From a virus, in IMG/VR virus record IMGVR_UViG_3300031963_000163, positions 1 to 59,290 of that record: a stretch of DNA of 59,290 bases; one strand, given 5' to 3'. Under the pieces are notes generated by a model that was not told where the DNA came from, searched no databases, and was given only the letters and a program-made list of their open reading frames with translations. The first letter of the stretch is position 1. Every line of letters begins with the position of its first letter. Shown here one piece after another: positions 22,106 to 29,140 of this stretch. Made by a program: the position numbers and the translations under genes.

Positions 22106-22921
22106 TTAGAAATTTAGACCAACACCTAACTGTCCGTAATTTATAACTGGGTCGTAGTCTGCCTTCAAAGTGAAGTTTTTCAAATCTTTAAGTGCACCAA
22201 ACTTAAACGTAACAAACCTTTGTTGAGATTTTGGGAAAGTTATTTCACCAATGTCGTCTTTTCCTCTCCATAATATTTTCTCATTTGCAAATCCAACCAT
22301 AGCATGTAAACCAAATCTCTTTATTCTTTTTCCTGCACCGAAATAAAAACTGTTTTCTTTCACCAAGTCAGAAATTAAGGGGAAATCAACTTGGTTTATG
22401 GTTCCATAAGGAAAAAATGTAGAACGGTCTCTTTTATATGTTGTATTGAAATCAAAAACGAAATAACCTTTATTTCCAATTGTGAAAAAAGCACCCATTT
22501 GATTGTTCGTTGTGTGATGTAAACCGAAACTCACTATCGGTCTCTTACCCCTGATAGTGTCTGTCTTCCCATTATTATAGTAGTACACTCTTGCTGGTTG
22601 TCTATAACCCCAATCATTCAAATACCAAGTCGGTAAATAACTGTTCCATCCGAATTGTGGTCCTCCGAACATTCCCCATCTATTCCATCCCATATCAAAC
22701 CATGGGTCTCTAACGATGACTGTATTATTAGTTCTTGGTTTATTGAATTCTTTTGGTTCAGAATTTCTCCAAGTACTAACAGAGGGAGTGTTTGTGGTTA
22801 CTCTCGGTGAAGATGATGAATTAGAGCTTGGATTTGATGTTGGTGGGTTTGTCCTCCATGTTGAAGTTTGTGAAAAACTCAACACAGGTATTAAAACGAT
22901 TAGTAAAAATATATTTTTCAT
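22106..22921 (-). CDS. Exported beta-barrel-like protein, 271 aa
   Basis: Signal peptide MKNIFLLIVLIPVLSFSQ with cleavage after SFSQ, typical of Bacteroidota exported proteins. Residues ~20-60 are a Ser/Asn/Thr/Pro-rich linker. Residues ~75-100 are Trp/Tyr/Gly-rich. Then come alternating strands consistent with an outer-membrane barrel, ending in the aromatic VINYGQLGVGLNF. A terminal Phe after an alternating strand is the outer-membrane barrel signature. A phage-encoded host-surface protein; superinfection exclusion or envelope change is possible. First gene of a two-gene reverse-strand unit with the Fe-S carrier. Confidence 0.65.
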   Translation of the reverse strand: MKNIFLLIVLIPVLSFSQTSTWRTNPPTSNPSSNSSSSPRVTTNTPSVSTWRNSEPKEFNKPRTNNTVIVRDPWFDMGWNRWGMFGGPQFGWNSYLPTWYLNDWGYRQPARVYYYNNGKTDTIRGKRPIVSFGLHHTTNNQMGAFFTIGNKGYFVFDFNTTYKRDRSTFFPYGTINQVDFPLISDLVKENSFYFGAGKRIKRFGLHAMVGFANEKILWRGKDDIGEITFPKSQQRFVTFKFGALKDLKNFTLKADYDPVINYGQLGVGLNF

Positions 22922-22925
22922 ACCA

Positions 22926-22932
22926 ATAAATA
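22926..22932 (-). promoter_or_regulatory. TATTTAT box, short spacing
   Basis: Reverse strand; ends 4 bases before the ATG at 22921. Divergent from the box at 22953. Confidence 0.55.
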
Positions 22933-22952
22933 TTTCTTAAGAAAAATTAGAC

Positions 22953-22959
22953 TATTTAT
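22953..22959 (+). promoter_or_regulatory. TATTTAT box (late-type)
   Basis: Ends 16 bases before the ATG at 22976. Confidence 0.55.
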
Positions 22960-22975
22960 TAAGAAAATCAAAACT

Positions 22976-23341
22976 ATGGCAACTCTTAACATTAGAAATG
23001 AATCAAACAAATTCATAAAACTTTTGAACGACTCTTATGTTCATAAACCATCAGGTGTAACTGAAGATGTAACCGTACAATTACTCGATGTTACTGAAGA
23101 CAAAATTTTCAATGTCTATTCTGATGAAAGTTGTGGCGCTTTTTTGGGTCTTTTCAAAGTTATATTCAGAGTAAATGATGGTGTTTATTTAAATTTAGAA
23201 AATATCGGTGGAAATAAACTGAAGGGAGACCACAGTTTCGGTTCTGGTATTGAAGTATCTGCAAATTCTGAAGATAAATTACTGGATTGGGCTTCTTTAA
23301 ACTCGTCTACAGTCATTAATGTGACTTTATCTAACGTTTAA
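22976..23341 (+). CDS. Hypothetical beta-rich protein, 121 aa
   Basis: A 121-residue beta-rich protein (LNIRNESNKFIKLLNDSYVH and strands around VIFRVNDGVYLNLENIGG). The pattern of short alternating strands suggests a small beta-sandwich, such as a decoration or tail-associated protein. No tag or signal. The gene lies five bases upstream of the tagged gene at 23347. Function unknown. Confidence 0.65.
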   Translation: MATLNIRNESNKFIKLLNDSYVHKPSGVTEDVTVQLLDVTEDKIFNVYSDESCGAFLGLFKVIFRVNDGVYLNLENIGGNKLKGDHSFGSGIEVSANSEDKLLDWASLNSSTVINVTLSNV

Positions 23342-23346
23342 ATTTT

Positions 23347-23631
23347 GTGAGAACAATTCTAATTACTGAAAAGCAATATCGAAGGTTATTAGAAACAGGT
23401 TCTAACAGTGCGGCTATGGATTTGGACATTTATGTTCAACCTGTCCATTACGACACAAGTGCTGGTAATGAAAATTTGGAAGATTCTTTGGATGAAATCA
23501 TGAATAAGTTGAAAGAACTAAATTATCTATTCAAGGTAGGAAAAAAAATCAAACAAGACACCAAAAATAAAATATTCTCCGTTGTGGATGAATTAAATTC
23601 AATCTACAACACAACCAAAGAAGGAACATAA
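23347..23631 (+). CDS. Tagged small protein with GTG start, 94 aa
   Basis: A GTG at 23347 gives the tag RTILITEKQYRRLLETGSNS; no in-frame ATG lies nearby at the right place, and the tag core fixes the reading. LLE before T could be the cleavage site. The rest is a short acidic helix-rich protein (ENLEDSLDEIMNKLKELNYL). The terminator hairpin after it begins within the last codons. Unknown function. Confidence 0.7.
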   Translation: MRTILITEKQYRRLLETGSNSAAMDLDIYVQPVHYDTSAGNENLEDSLDEIMNKLKELNYLFKVGKKIKQDTKNKIFSVVDELNSIYNTTKEGT

Positions 23632-23654
23632 TTTACATTTTGTTCCTTTTTTTT
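23621..23654 (+). terminator. Rho-independent terminator
   Basis: AAGGAACA and TGTTCCTT pair around a 12-base AT loop; T-run follows. Confidence 0.75.
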
Positions 23655-23674
23655 ATTTTTTCAAAAACATCATC

Positions 23675-23869
23675 ATGCAAAGACTTACAAACGAACAAAA
23701 AGCCGAACTATATAACAGATATCTCTACCAATATCAAAAGGTTCAGGAAGAAATCAGACAAATTAAAGCGAAAAACTTTGAGGTATCAGAAAAAGACCAA
23801 AAAGAAATTGATAGATTAGAAATAATTGCAAAACAAATCTTCAATGAAACTTCGAAACTTTATTTATAG
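23675..23869 (+). CDS. Small coiled-coil protein, 64 aa
   Basis: Starts MQRLTNEQKAELYNRYLYQY; the whole protein is a charged helix with heptad-like spacing (KVQEEIRQIKAKNFEVSEKD), so a short coiled coil. No tag. Its 3-prime end overlaps the next gene by 26 bases. Role unknown. Confidence 0.6.
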   Translation: MQRLTNEQKAELYNRYLYQYQKVQEEIRQIKAKNFEVSEKDQKEIDRLEIIAKQIFNETSKLYL

Positions 23870-24095
23870 GATTAGAATTACTCTTTTTGAATTATTTTTG
23901 AAATTCAGGAGTTTATTTGTCCAAACTCCAACAAGAAAACTATCTTGGACTGTTGATGATTTCAAAACCGCAAAAAAATGGTCAAAATCTCGTAAGCATC
24001 CCTACTTGAAATTCAAAACACTTTGGGATTTTTGTGAAGACAGGTATGATTCTGTTTACACAATCCAAAATGTTAATAATTTCATTAAAATATGA
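23844..24095 (+). CDS. Small basic protein, 83 aa
   Basis: The ATG at 23844 is inside the end of the preceding gene. The N-terminus MKLRNFIYRIRITLFELFLK is amphipathic and basic-hydrophobic, possibly membrane-associated. The rest is Lys/Trp-rich (WTVDDFKTAKKWSKSRKHPY). It overlaps the sulfotransferase start in ATGA, so it is probably translated with it and could support it. Confidence 0.55.
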   Translation: MKLRNFIYRIRITLFELFLKFRSLFVQTPTRKLSWTVDDFKTAKKWSKSRKHPYLKFKTLWDFCEDRYDSVYTIQNVNNFIKI

Positions 24096-24793
24096 ACATT
24101 TCTTTAGAAAACAGAGTAATTTGGCTTGCACCTGAAAGGACTGGTAGTTCAATTACTAAAAAAATCTTTGAAAATTATAATTTCTTCTCAGTAACTAAGA
24201 AGAATGACTACAAATTGTTGGATTTTAGACAAACAGTCCATTCTCACGAAAATAAGTTGTCTGAACAATACTCAAACTTCAATATAATCACAAATATTAG
24301 AAATCCTTATGATAGAGTTTTCGCATGTTATCAAAAATTCTATTTAGAAAAACCTATTTTGAGAAATATCAAGGATTTCAAAGAAAAATTTTCAATTTGG
24401 GTTGCTGAAAATTTTTGGTCGTTAGGTTTTTACGTTTTTTTAAGTCCACGTTACGACGACGTTAATAATTTTTTTCAAAAATGGACATTCGAAAAGCAAG
24501 ACGTTGATTATTTTATCAAAATGGAAAATTTAAAAGAAGATTTGATAAAACTTCCTTTTATTTCCAAAGAAGAAGGTGAAATAGAACGAATTAATGATTT
24601 ATTAAAGGACAATTCCTTCAAAAACGAAAGGTACCATTCATTCCAAGATGCTTATGATGTTAAAAGCGCAAAATTAGTCTACGAATTTTTCAAACCTTGT
24701 TTTTACAAGTTTGACTATGACCCGTTTTCATTTACTAAAGAATTATTATCAGACGGGGATAAAATTTCGTTTATACACAATACGTTTGATTAA
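24092..24793 (+). CDS. Putative sulfotransferase, 233 aa
   Basis: WLAPERTGSSITKKIF (residues 11-26) matches the 5-prime phosphosulfate-binding loop of PAPS-dependent sulfotransferases. ITNIRNPYDRVFACYQKF (about 66-83) matches the 3-prime phosphate motif with conserved Arg and the following Ser-equivalent region. The length fits small Sulfotransfer_2 type enzymes. It would transfer sulfate from PAPS to a sugar or other acceptor; the acceptor is unknown. With the glycosyltransferases at 5918 and 55401 it suggests surface-glycan modification. Start by ATGA overlap. Confidence 0.75.
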   Translation: MNISLENRVIWLAPERTGSSITKKIFENYNFFSVTKKNDYKLLDFRQTVHSHENKLSEQYSNFNIITNIRNPYDRVFACYQKFYLEKPILRNIKDFKEKFSIWVAENFWSLGFYVFLSPRYDDVNNFFQKWTFEKQDVDYFIKMENLKEDLIKLPFISKEEGEIERINDLLKDNSFKNERYHSFQDAYDVKSAKLVYEFFKPCFYKFDYDPFSFTKELLSDGDKISFIHNTFD

Positions 24794-24814
24794 AAAATTT
24801 TGTAAATATCGCAG

Positions 24815-24821
24815 TATTTAT
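24815..24821 (+). promoter_or_regulatory. TATTTAT box, short spacing
   Basis: Ends 4 bases before the ATG at 24826. Confidence 0.55.
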
Positions 24822-24825
24822 AGAC

Positions 24826-25323
24826 ATGGGTAATAGATTTATTATAACTGAGGACGAAAAACAGAGAATCAGAAAAATATATCAGGTCAACGAAGCTGAA
24901 AAATCAGAGGACAGAAAATTCTGCCACGCAGGAAATACTAAATCGTTAGAAGAAATTGTTGGTGACGACGAAGATGATGATTACATTGAGGGTGTTAGAC
25001 TAAGAAAGAATGGTATCAGAGGTTTAGTTGATAAACTTGAGCTTTTAAAGACTTTAAGATTACACCCGAAGGTTTCTGATGGTGGTGAGCATTTAGCTTA
25101 TGAAATCATGAACCACATCAAGTCTTTCAAACCTTACAATTATTTTGACGAAACAAAAAAAGAGTGTTCTAAGGCCATGGATAAAATCATAGAACTTTAC
25201 AAGGAAAATGAACATGGTGAAGAATTAGTTAAAGACATCGAAAAAGTTTATGCGATGCAACACGTTTCACCAAGAGCTAAGGAATTTCTAAAACACGGTA
25301 TAGGAATGATTAAAGGGCAGTAA
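24826..25323 (+). CDS. Tagged protein (second tag class), 165 aa
   Basis: N-terminus NRFIITEDEKQRIRKIYQVN matches the second tag class (I-T-E-x-E-K-x-x-I). The body is acidic (EEIVGDDEDDDYIEG) then helical (residues ~70-165), with three Cys. No enzymatic motif. A terminator-like palindrome follows. Function unknown. Confidence 0.7.
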   Translation: MGNRFIITEDEKQRIRKIYQVNEAEKSEDRKFCHAGNTKSLEEIVGDDEDDDYIEGVRLRKNGIRGLVDKLELLKTLRLHPKVSDGGEHLAYEIMNHIKSFKPYNYFDETKKECSKAMDKIIELYKENEHGEELVKDIEKVYAMQHVSPRAKEFLKHGIGMIKGQ

Positions 25324-25355
25324 TTGTCTTTTTTAAAATAATTTTTTAATATTAT

Positions 25356-25381
25356 AATGTCCCAATTGGGACATTTTTTTT
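25356..25381 (+). terminator. Terminator hairpin
   Basis: AATGTCCC-AATT-GGGACATT, perfect 8-bp stem and T-run, immediately before the ATG at 25382. Confidence 0.85.
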
Positions 25382-25768
25382 ATGTCCACACAATCCCACA
25401 TAGATAAGGTTAATTTACAACCAATGAGTATTCCATATCCTACTCATGTGGGTGCACCTAAGATTGAACCTACCGATTTGACGGCATTTAAAAAACAGGG
25501 GATAATCAAAGTGGATAGGGTTATCAAGAGACGATACCAAGAGCTCGTTAAAGATGCAGAAACCCTCCAAAATTCAATTCTTTTACAGCAAGAGGTCTAC
25601 GAGTCAAGATACAAATTTGAACCGATTATAGGGGAGATATATCACTTATATGAAGACGATGATGGTGGACGAACACTTTCTATAATTGGACCCAAAGAAT
25701 GGAATAAAAAATACTTATACTCAGTCGTTTTAAATTCTGATATGACGTGGACAAAATTAAACGAATAA
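25382..25768 (+). CDS. DUF2452-like protein, 128 aa
   Basis: The sequence IPYPTHVGAPKIEPTDLTAF and the later FEPIIGEIYHLYEDDDGGRT with IIGPKEWNKKY match my recollection of DUF2452 proteins, common in Bacteroidota and their phages. The function is not known. The middle is a helix-rich basic section (VIKRRYQELVKDAETLQN). No promoter box upstream, only the hairpin at 25356. The start of the gene at 25747 overlaps its end. Confidence 0.6.
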   Translation: MSTQSHIDKVNLQPMSIPYPTHVGAPKIEPTDLTAFKKQGIIKVDRVIKRRYQELVKDAETLQNSILLQQEVYESRYKFEPIIGEIYHLYEDDDGGRTLSIIGPKEWNKKYLYSVVLNSDMTWTKLNE

Positions 25769-26016
25769 AGAGATTGGTGGAATCCTCATTTGAACTTTCT
25801 TATGGGGATAGTTTAAAAATCAGAGAGGTGATTGTACTGCCAACACAGAAATATGACCAAAATAGTGACCAATGGTTACCCGATTCTCACACAATTTTTT
25901 TGTCCATCGAAAACAAATCGGGTTCTCCTTACTTGGAGTCAAATTTTACAATTAACGAAGTTACTAATCTTTTGGAAAGTCTTTTGAATTTAGAGTGTTG
26001 TGTCGATTTCGTTTGA
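25747..26016 (+). CDS. Hypothetical protein with GTG start, 89 aa
   Basis: A GTG at 25747, inside the end of the preceding gene, starts DKIKRIKRLVESSFELSYGD. The start sequence is basic and amphipathic. The protein then shows strands (IREVIVLPTQKYD and HTIFLSIENKSG). It resembles the plan of the protein at 45914 (basic N-terminal helix, a strand with VVLP or IVLP, later VFIEV or LSIEN), so the two may be related. Function unknown. Confidence 0.55.
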   Translation: MDKIKRIKRLVESSFELSYGDSLKIREVIVLPTQKYDQNSDQWLPDSHTIFLSIENKSGSPYLESNFTINEVTNLLESLLNLECCVDFV

Positions 26017-26026
26017 AATCGCCTAG

Positions 26027-26048
26027 AACTAGTATTACTAGTTTTTTT
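26027..26048 (+). terminator. Terminator hairpin
   Basis: AACTAGT-ATT-ACTAGTT with following T-run. A further palindrome (ATTATTATTCT-ATA-AGAATAATAAT) lies 30 bases on. Confidence 0.65.
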
Positions 26049-26147
26049 ATTTTTTATAACTTTTATTATTATTCTATAAGAATAATAATTATTTCCCTCG
26101 GCCCAGAAATTCTTTTAAGAAAAAAAATTCTTTTCTTGACTTTTTTG

Positions 26148-26154
26148 TATTTAT
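26148..26154 (+). promoter_or_regulatory. TATTTAT box
   Basis: 26 bases upstream of the ATG at 26181; long spacing. Confidence 0.35.
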
Positions 26155-26180
26155 AAAAGTATAAAAAATAACTCCCTTTT

Positions 26181-26489
26181 ATGACGAATGATTCAGTTTG
26201 GACGGTTCTTATTACCGTGATTACAGTTTTAGGTTCCGCAAGTGCGTGGAGATTCTATGAAAAAAGAGCAATGAGAAAAGAAAGAGATGAAGAATTTATT
26301 CGCCATGACTGTAGAGACAGAATTGCGAAATTAGAAGCTTTATTACAAGAAAGCTCTAGAGAAAAAGATGATATGAGAAGTACCATCCTCTTACTAACAG
26401 AAAAGGTTTCTGCACTTACTGTTAAAGTAGAGTTTTTACAAAAAGAAAATAGCGAGTTAATAGATGAAATGAGAAAAAGAGCTCTCTAA
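26181..26489 (+). CDS. Membrane-anchored coiled-coil protein, 102 aa
   Basis: N-terminal membrane helix (VWTVLITVITVLGSASAW) and then a long charged coiled coil to the end (residues ~40-100, RIAKLEALLQESSREKDD and LTEKVSALTVKVEFLQ). That architecture matches phage inner-membrane spanins (Rz type) and some holin-associated proteins. No lipoprotein partner is visible next to it. It could equally be a host-membrane interaction protein. The 3-prime end abuts the opposite-strand gene. Confidence 0.65.
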   Translation: MTNDSVWTVLITVITVLGSASAWRFYEKRAMRKERDEEFIRHDCRDRIAKLEALLQESSREKDDMRSTILLLTEKVSALTVKVEFLQKENSELIDEMRKRAL

Positions 26490-26773
26490 ACATCCCATCT
26501 CACATAAGTTTTAATAGATTGGTCAGGAAAAAAATAGACAACTGCGTCTTGAATCAATACATCTGCCAATTTCCTGTCCATCACTTGTTCGGTAATTGTG
26601 TTCCCCAAAATTATTATTGCTTCGAATAAGATTGATTTTCTAGCTTGAGACTCAGCCATATTGTGGATTTTTATTTTTGTACCAACACCATACATTTCCT
26701 CCACAGCGTCTTTTTGATAATCATTGATGTATGATTCTATTAGGCGAAAAAGTCTTCTTTTCTTATCTAACAT
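26486..26773 (-). CDS. Hypothetical protein, 95 aa
   Basis: Reverse-strand ORF, convergent with the spanin-like gene (4-base overlap). N-terminus MLDKKRRLFRLIESYINDYQ is a basic amphipathic helix that only loosely resembles the tag (LIESY). It contains ITEQV in the middle and an aromatic C-terminus. No known domain. Confidence 0.55.
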   Translation of the reverse strand: MLDKKRRLFRLIESYINDYQKDAVEEMYGVGTKIKIHNMAESQARKSILFEAIIILGNTITEQVMDRKLADVLIQDAVVYFFPDQSIKTYVRWDV

Positions 26774-26809
26774 GATAAAAATTATAACTAATTTATGAGA
26801 GAACTGAAG

Positions 26810-26941
26810 TTAACGTCCTTGTCCTCTATAAGCTTTTGGTCTTGGATTGTGTTTGTTATAAGATTTCTTTGCAACTCCTCCTTTTCTTTTACCGAAGGAA
26901 ATTTTTCTTGATACACTTGCACCACCTTTTGCTTTTGCCAT
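26810..26941 (-). CDS. Small basic protein, 43 aa
   Basis: A 43-residue ORF with many Lys, Arg and Gly: MAKAKGGASVSRKISFGKRK, ending NPRPKAYRGQGR. Proteins of this look recur in large phages in my memory, but I cannot name a family. Probably nucleic-acid binding. It lies just downstream (reverse-strand sense upstream) of the gene at 26486. Confidence 0.6.
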   Translation of the reverse strand: MAKAKGGASVSRKISFGKRKGGVAKKSYNKHNPRPKAYRGQGR

Positions 26942-26969
26942 AGTTAGATTTTTCAAATAAATAGAACTA

Positions 26970-26976
26970 TATTTAT
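26970..26976 (+). promoter_or_regulatory. TATTTAT box, short spacing
   Basis: Ends 4 bases before the ATG at 26981; it overlaps an ATG at 26975, so the later ATG is preferred. Confidence 0.5.
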
Positions 26977-26980
26977 GAAT

Positions 26981-27277
26981 ATGCGTATCACAGAGGAAGA
27001 AAGAAAAGATATTTTATCGAAATATGTTGAGGACACCTCAGATGAGTTATTAACTTATCTCAAAAGACATTTTCCCACTCACGAAATTAACTTTGATTGG
27101 ATGAAACAACCTGCAAAATTTATTCAAATTGAAGATAAGACTAGACCTTTGTTGAATAACAAGAAGTACCTTGTTGGTAAAATATTTCAGATTATTGAAG
27201 ACGAATGGGTTTCTTTAGGAGAACAAAAAATCAGAAGAACAATAAAAAAATATCTCGACGGAGTTTCTAATTCTTAA
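26981..27277 (+). CDS. Tagged small protein (second tag class), 98 aa
   Basis: Start MRITEEERKDILSKYVEDTS matches the second tag class. The start at 26981 fits the usual 4-base spacing. The remainder is soluble and basic, with an aromatic segment (FDWMKQPAKFIQIEDKTR). It ends convergently with the secreted nuclease gene. Function unknown. Confidence 0.65.
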   Translation: MRITEEERKDILSKYVEDTSDELLTYLKRHFPTHEINFDWMKQPAKFIQIEDKTRPLLNNKKYLVGKIFQIIEDEWVSLGEQKIRRTIKKYLDGVSNS

Positions 27278-27905
27278 ATTTTAGACCCGTCATTTTTTCA
27301 ATCTCAGAAATCTCGACTTTGTTGTTTTGAAACCCATCAGGTTTTGAAGTGTTGTTTTCAAATAGGAATGATTTCCAAATATTTTCTTTCTTGATGTAAA
27401 TTACTTTCCAACAATATTTTGGTACAGATACAGAACCAATCTTTTTGATTTCACCAATATTACCACACCACACACGAATTGAATCACTTTTCTTGGCTTC
27501 CTCTCTAACGAAAGTTTCCAAAGACTTCCAATCACCAGCATTCAAACTATGATATTGTGCTGCCATGTTTGAAAAATAAAAACACTCATCCTGAACCTGT
27601 TGAGTTTGGCATAAGTTATCTGCCGCTGGCATCATATGTCCTCTGTCGAAACCACTTCCCACATAATCTTTTGATAAATCAGTATATTGAAATAGTTTTG
27701 GGTCAGGCTTGAAGTTGTCTTTTCTTTTCAACGGAGTTGGACAGGTAACCATATTTTTTGTAACCCACCATTCAACCACCAAAGGATACTTTTTAGATTT
27801 TGAGAAAACCGTACTGTAATTTGTATGTTTAATTCTAACAGTGTCTTGTGAATATGAGATAACTGAACTCAGACAAAAAAGGGTTACTATTAATAATTTT
27901 TTCAT
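27267..27905 (-). CDS. Exported DNA/RNA non-specific endonuclease (NucA-like), 212 aa
   Basis: The ATG at 27905 gives the signal peptide KKLLIVTLFCLSSVISYSQ, so the mature enzyme is exported. GFDRGHMMPAADN is the DRGH motif of the NucA/Serratia nuclease (beta-beta-alpha-metal) family, in which the His is the general base. QVQDECFYFSNMAAQ supplies the following Asn region expected to bind the metal. Such enzymes degrade DNA and RNA without sequence preference. Periplasmic location could destroy DNA of competing phages entering the cell, or nucleic acids outside; that is inference. Confidence 0.85.
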   Translation of the reverse strand: MKKLLIVTLFCLSSVISYSQDTVRIKHTNYSTVFSKSKKYPLVVEWWVTKNMVTCPTPLKRKDNFKPDPKLFQYTDLSKDYVGSGFDRGHMMPAADNLCQTQQVQDECFYFSNMAAQYHSLNAGDWKSLETFVREEAKKSDSIRVWCGNIGEIKKIGSVSVPKYCWKVIYIKKENIWKSFLFENNTSKPDGFQNNKVEISEIEKMTGLKFKN

Positions 27906-27909
27906 AAAA

Positions 27910-27916
27910 ATAAATA
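27910..27916 (-). promoter_or_regulatory. TATTTAT box, short spacing
   Basis: Reverse strand; 4 bases before the ATG at 27905. Confidence 0.55.
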
Positions 27917-27926
27917 TCAAAAAAAA

Positions 27927-27958
27927 TTTGACGGAATAAAAATTAGTTATTAGTTTTG
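27927..27958 (+). promoter_or_regulatory. Host-type promoter (TTTG-N20-TAGTTTTG)
   Basis: TTTG at 27927-27930 and TAGTTTTG at 27951-27958, exactly 20 bases apart. First of three such promoters within 300 bases. No ORF follows, so a small RNA of roughly 27965 to 28060 is possible; it contains a GAAC-A7-GTTC hairpin. Confidence 0.6.
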
Positions 27959-28025
27959 TATTCAGTTCGGAACTTACAGGCGATGAAAGATACTCGGTCT
28001 TCGAACAAAAAAAGTTCTTACAAAA

Positions 28026-28057
28026 TTTGATAGTCTGAACAAGATAACATATCTTTG
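28026..28057 (+). promoter_or_regulatory. Host-type promoter of the tRNA gene (TTTG-N20-TATCTTTG)
   Basis: TTTG at 28026-28029 and TATCTTTG at 28050-28057. The tRNA 5-prime end is 11 bases downstream, so transcription starts essentially at the tRNA. Confidence 0.75.
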
Positions 28058-28067
28058 TAAGACAATT

Positions 28068-28155
28068 GGTTGAGGTAGCTCAGTAACTCTTCGGGGTTTA
28101 TGGTAGAGCAGCGGGTGAACACCGTGTGCCAGTGGTTCGACTCCACTCCCAACCA
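28068..28155 (+). tRNA. Unusual tRNA-Phe-like gene (anticodon GAA)
   Basis: The acceptor stem GGTTGAGG pairs with CCCAACC if the A at 28073 is bulged. The T arm is perfect (AGTGG-TTCGACT-CCACT). The anticodon loop GTGAACA has U33 and anticodon GAA at 28117-28119, but its stem is only four pairs (GCGG/CCGT). The D arm (GCTC/GAGC) holds an inserted hairpin, AACTC-TTCG-GGGTT, in its loop. CCA is not encoded: the 3-prime end is A then CGA. The length is 88 nt. This is a tRNA-Phe gene or a tRNA-derived decoy or pseudo-tRNA; aminoacylation is uncertain. Confidence 0.6.
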
Positions 28156-28193
28156 CGAAATTTTCAGATTTTTATCTGAATTTTTTGAAAAGA

Positions 28194-28225
28194 TTTGGAA
28201 GGCATTAAAATCTTTCTTATCTTTG
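28194..28225 (+). promoter_or_regulatory. Host-type promoter (TTTG-N20-TATCTTTG)
   Basis: TTTG at 28194-28197 and TATCTTTG at 28218-28225. It drives the noncoding segment up to the terminator at 28512. Confidence 0.7.
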
Positions 28226-28231
28226 TAAAAC

Positions 28232-28540
28232 AAATGGACAGCGGAATGGTTTTCTTGTGGTGGTTCCCCATACTCACCCGACCTATTTTCTTCTCCGCTC
28301 TATAAATTAGAAAATTGAAGGTCAATCAAAACACGGGAGGTTTACGTGGAAAGGTCAATCCAGTTTTATCCTCAATAAACTAACAACTACGTCTTTTTCT
28401 TGAATGTTTTGAGACATGTGTACAAAACAGGAGTTGTCCACTCCCACGGGTTTATCGGTCTTTCGCCCTTAGTTCAAAAAAATTAGACCAAAATTATCTC
28501 GACGGAGATTCGGGGAAGCGACGGCTTCCCCTTTTTTTTT
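28232..28540 (+). ncRNA. Noncoding RNA of about 300 nt
   Basis: Bounded by a host-type promoter (28194-28225) and a strong terminator (28512-28540), with no ORF of coding character inside. Visible pairings: AGCGGA (about 28240) with TCCGCT (about 28294), and ATCTC-GACG-GAGAT at 28496-28509 just before the terminator, itself GGGGAAGC-GACG-GCTTCCCC. I see no match to tmRNA, RNase P or 6S motifs. Expressed early by host polymerase if real. Function unknown. Confidence 0.5.
28512..28540 (+). terminator. Strong rho-independent terminator
   Basis: Eight-base-pair stem GGGGAAGC/GCTTCCCC with GACG loop and nine T. Confidence 0.92.
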
Positions 28541-28552
28541 ATATACCCATTC

Positions 28553-28559
28553 TATTTAT
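28553..28559 (+). promoter_or_regulatory. TATTTAT box, short spacing
   Basis: Ends 4 bases before the ATG at 28564. Confidence 0.5.
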
Positions 28560-28563
28560 AGTT

Positions 28564-29130
28564 ATGGCGTGTAACTACTACGAAATTACCAATTATAACA
28601 GCGTTGAAGAGGGGTATTATAGATGGACTGGATGTACGGGAGGTATAATCAGTGTTTCTCCTTTAAATCCATTGGATAGAGCATATGTTTGTGCCGAAAA
28701 TTTGATACAGGAAGAATATAGTTCACCTTTGACTATTGAAATTATTGGACCGTGTCCTTCGGCAACACCAACAGCAACACTCACCCCTTCAGTTACTCCG
28801 ACGCTTACTCCGACACCAACAGTTCATACTCCAACACCAACACCAACATACACTCCTACCCCGACTCTAACTCCAACCCCACTTTATGTAAGATGTTTAA
28901 TAACTGGTGGTTGGTATCAAGATGTGTGTAATTCTGTAAACTTTGGAACCCCTTGTAATGTTGTGATTTATTCTTATAAACCATTTCATTTATTAAGAAA
29001 GGGTGACCAAGTTTTTGGAAATAAAGAATTAACAATTCCCCCTGTAGGTGCAAAATTTACAATTACTGATGGAGCAACCTTTATTCAAGTTACTGGAACC
29101 CTTGTGATAAATTGGGGTCAGTGTGGATAA
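28564..29130 (+). CDS. Thr-Pro-repeat fibre-like protein, 188 aa
   Basis: An N-terminal Cys-rich, aromatic segment ([20 protein letters not shown], then WTGCTGG) is followed by a Thr-Pro repeat region (residues ~75-110, with [17 protein letters not shown]). A C-terminal beta-rich domain with several Cys follows ([20 protein letters not shown]). It resembles extended linkers or baseplate/fibre parts. No signal peptide or tag. With the two following lectin-type proteins it forms a structural cluster. Confidence 0.6.
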   Translation: MACNYYEITNYNSVEEGYYRWTGCTGGIISVSPLNPLDRAYVCAENLIQEEYSSPLTIEIIGPCPSATPTATLTPSVTPTLTPTPTVHTPTPTPTYTPTPTLTPTPLYVRCLITGGWYQDVCNSVNFGTPCNVVIYSYKPFHLLRKGDQVFGNKELTIPPVGAKFTITDGATFIQVTGTLVINWGQCG

Positions 29131-29140
29131 AAAAACTTGA

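Noticed and set aside
28115-28126. Anticodon GTG (His) for the tRNA-like gene
   Set aside because: That frame would put C at position 33 and give no stem; GAA with U33 and a four-pair stem is the only consistent reading.
28018-28233. Reverse-strand open frames over the tRNA-Phe-like gene
   Set aside because: They run across a structured RNA and its promoter on the other strand; no coding character.
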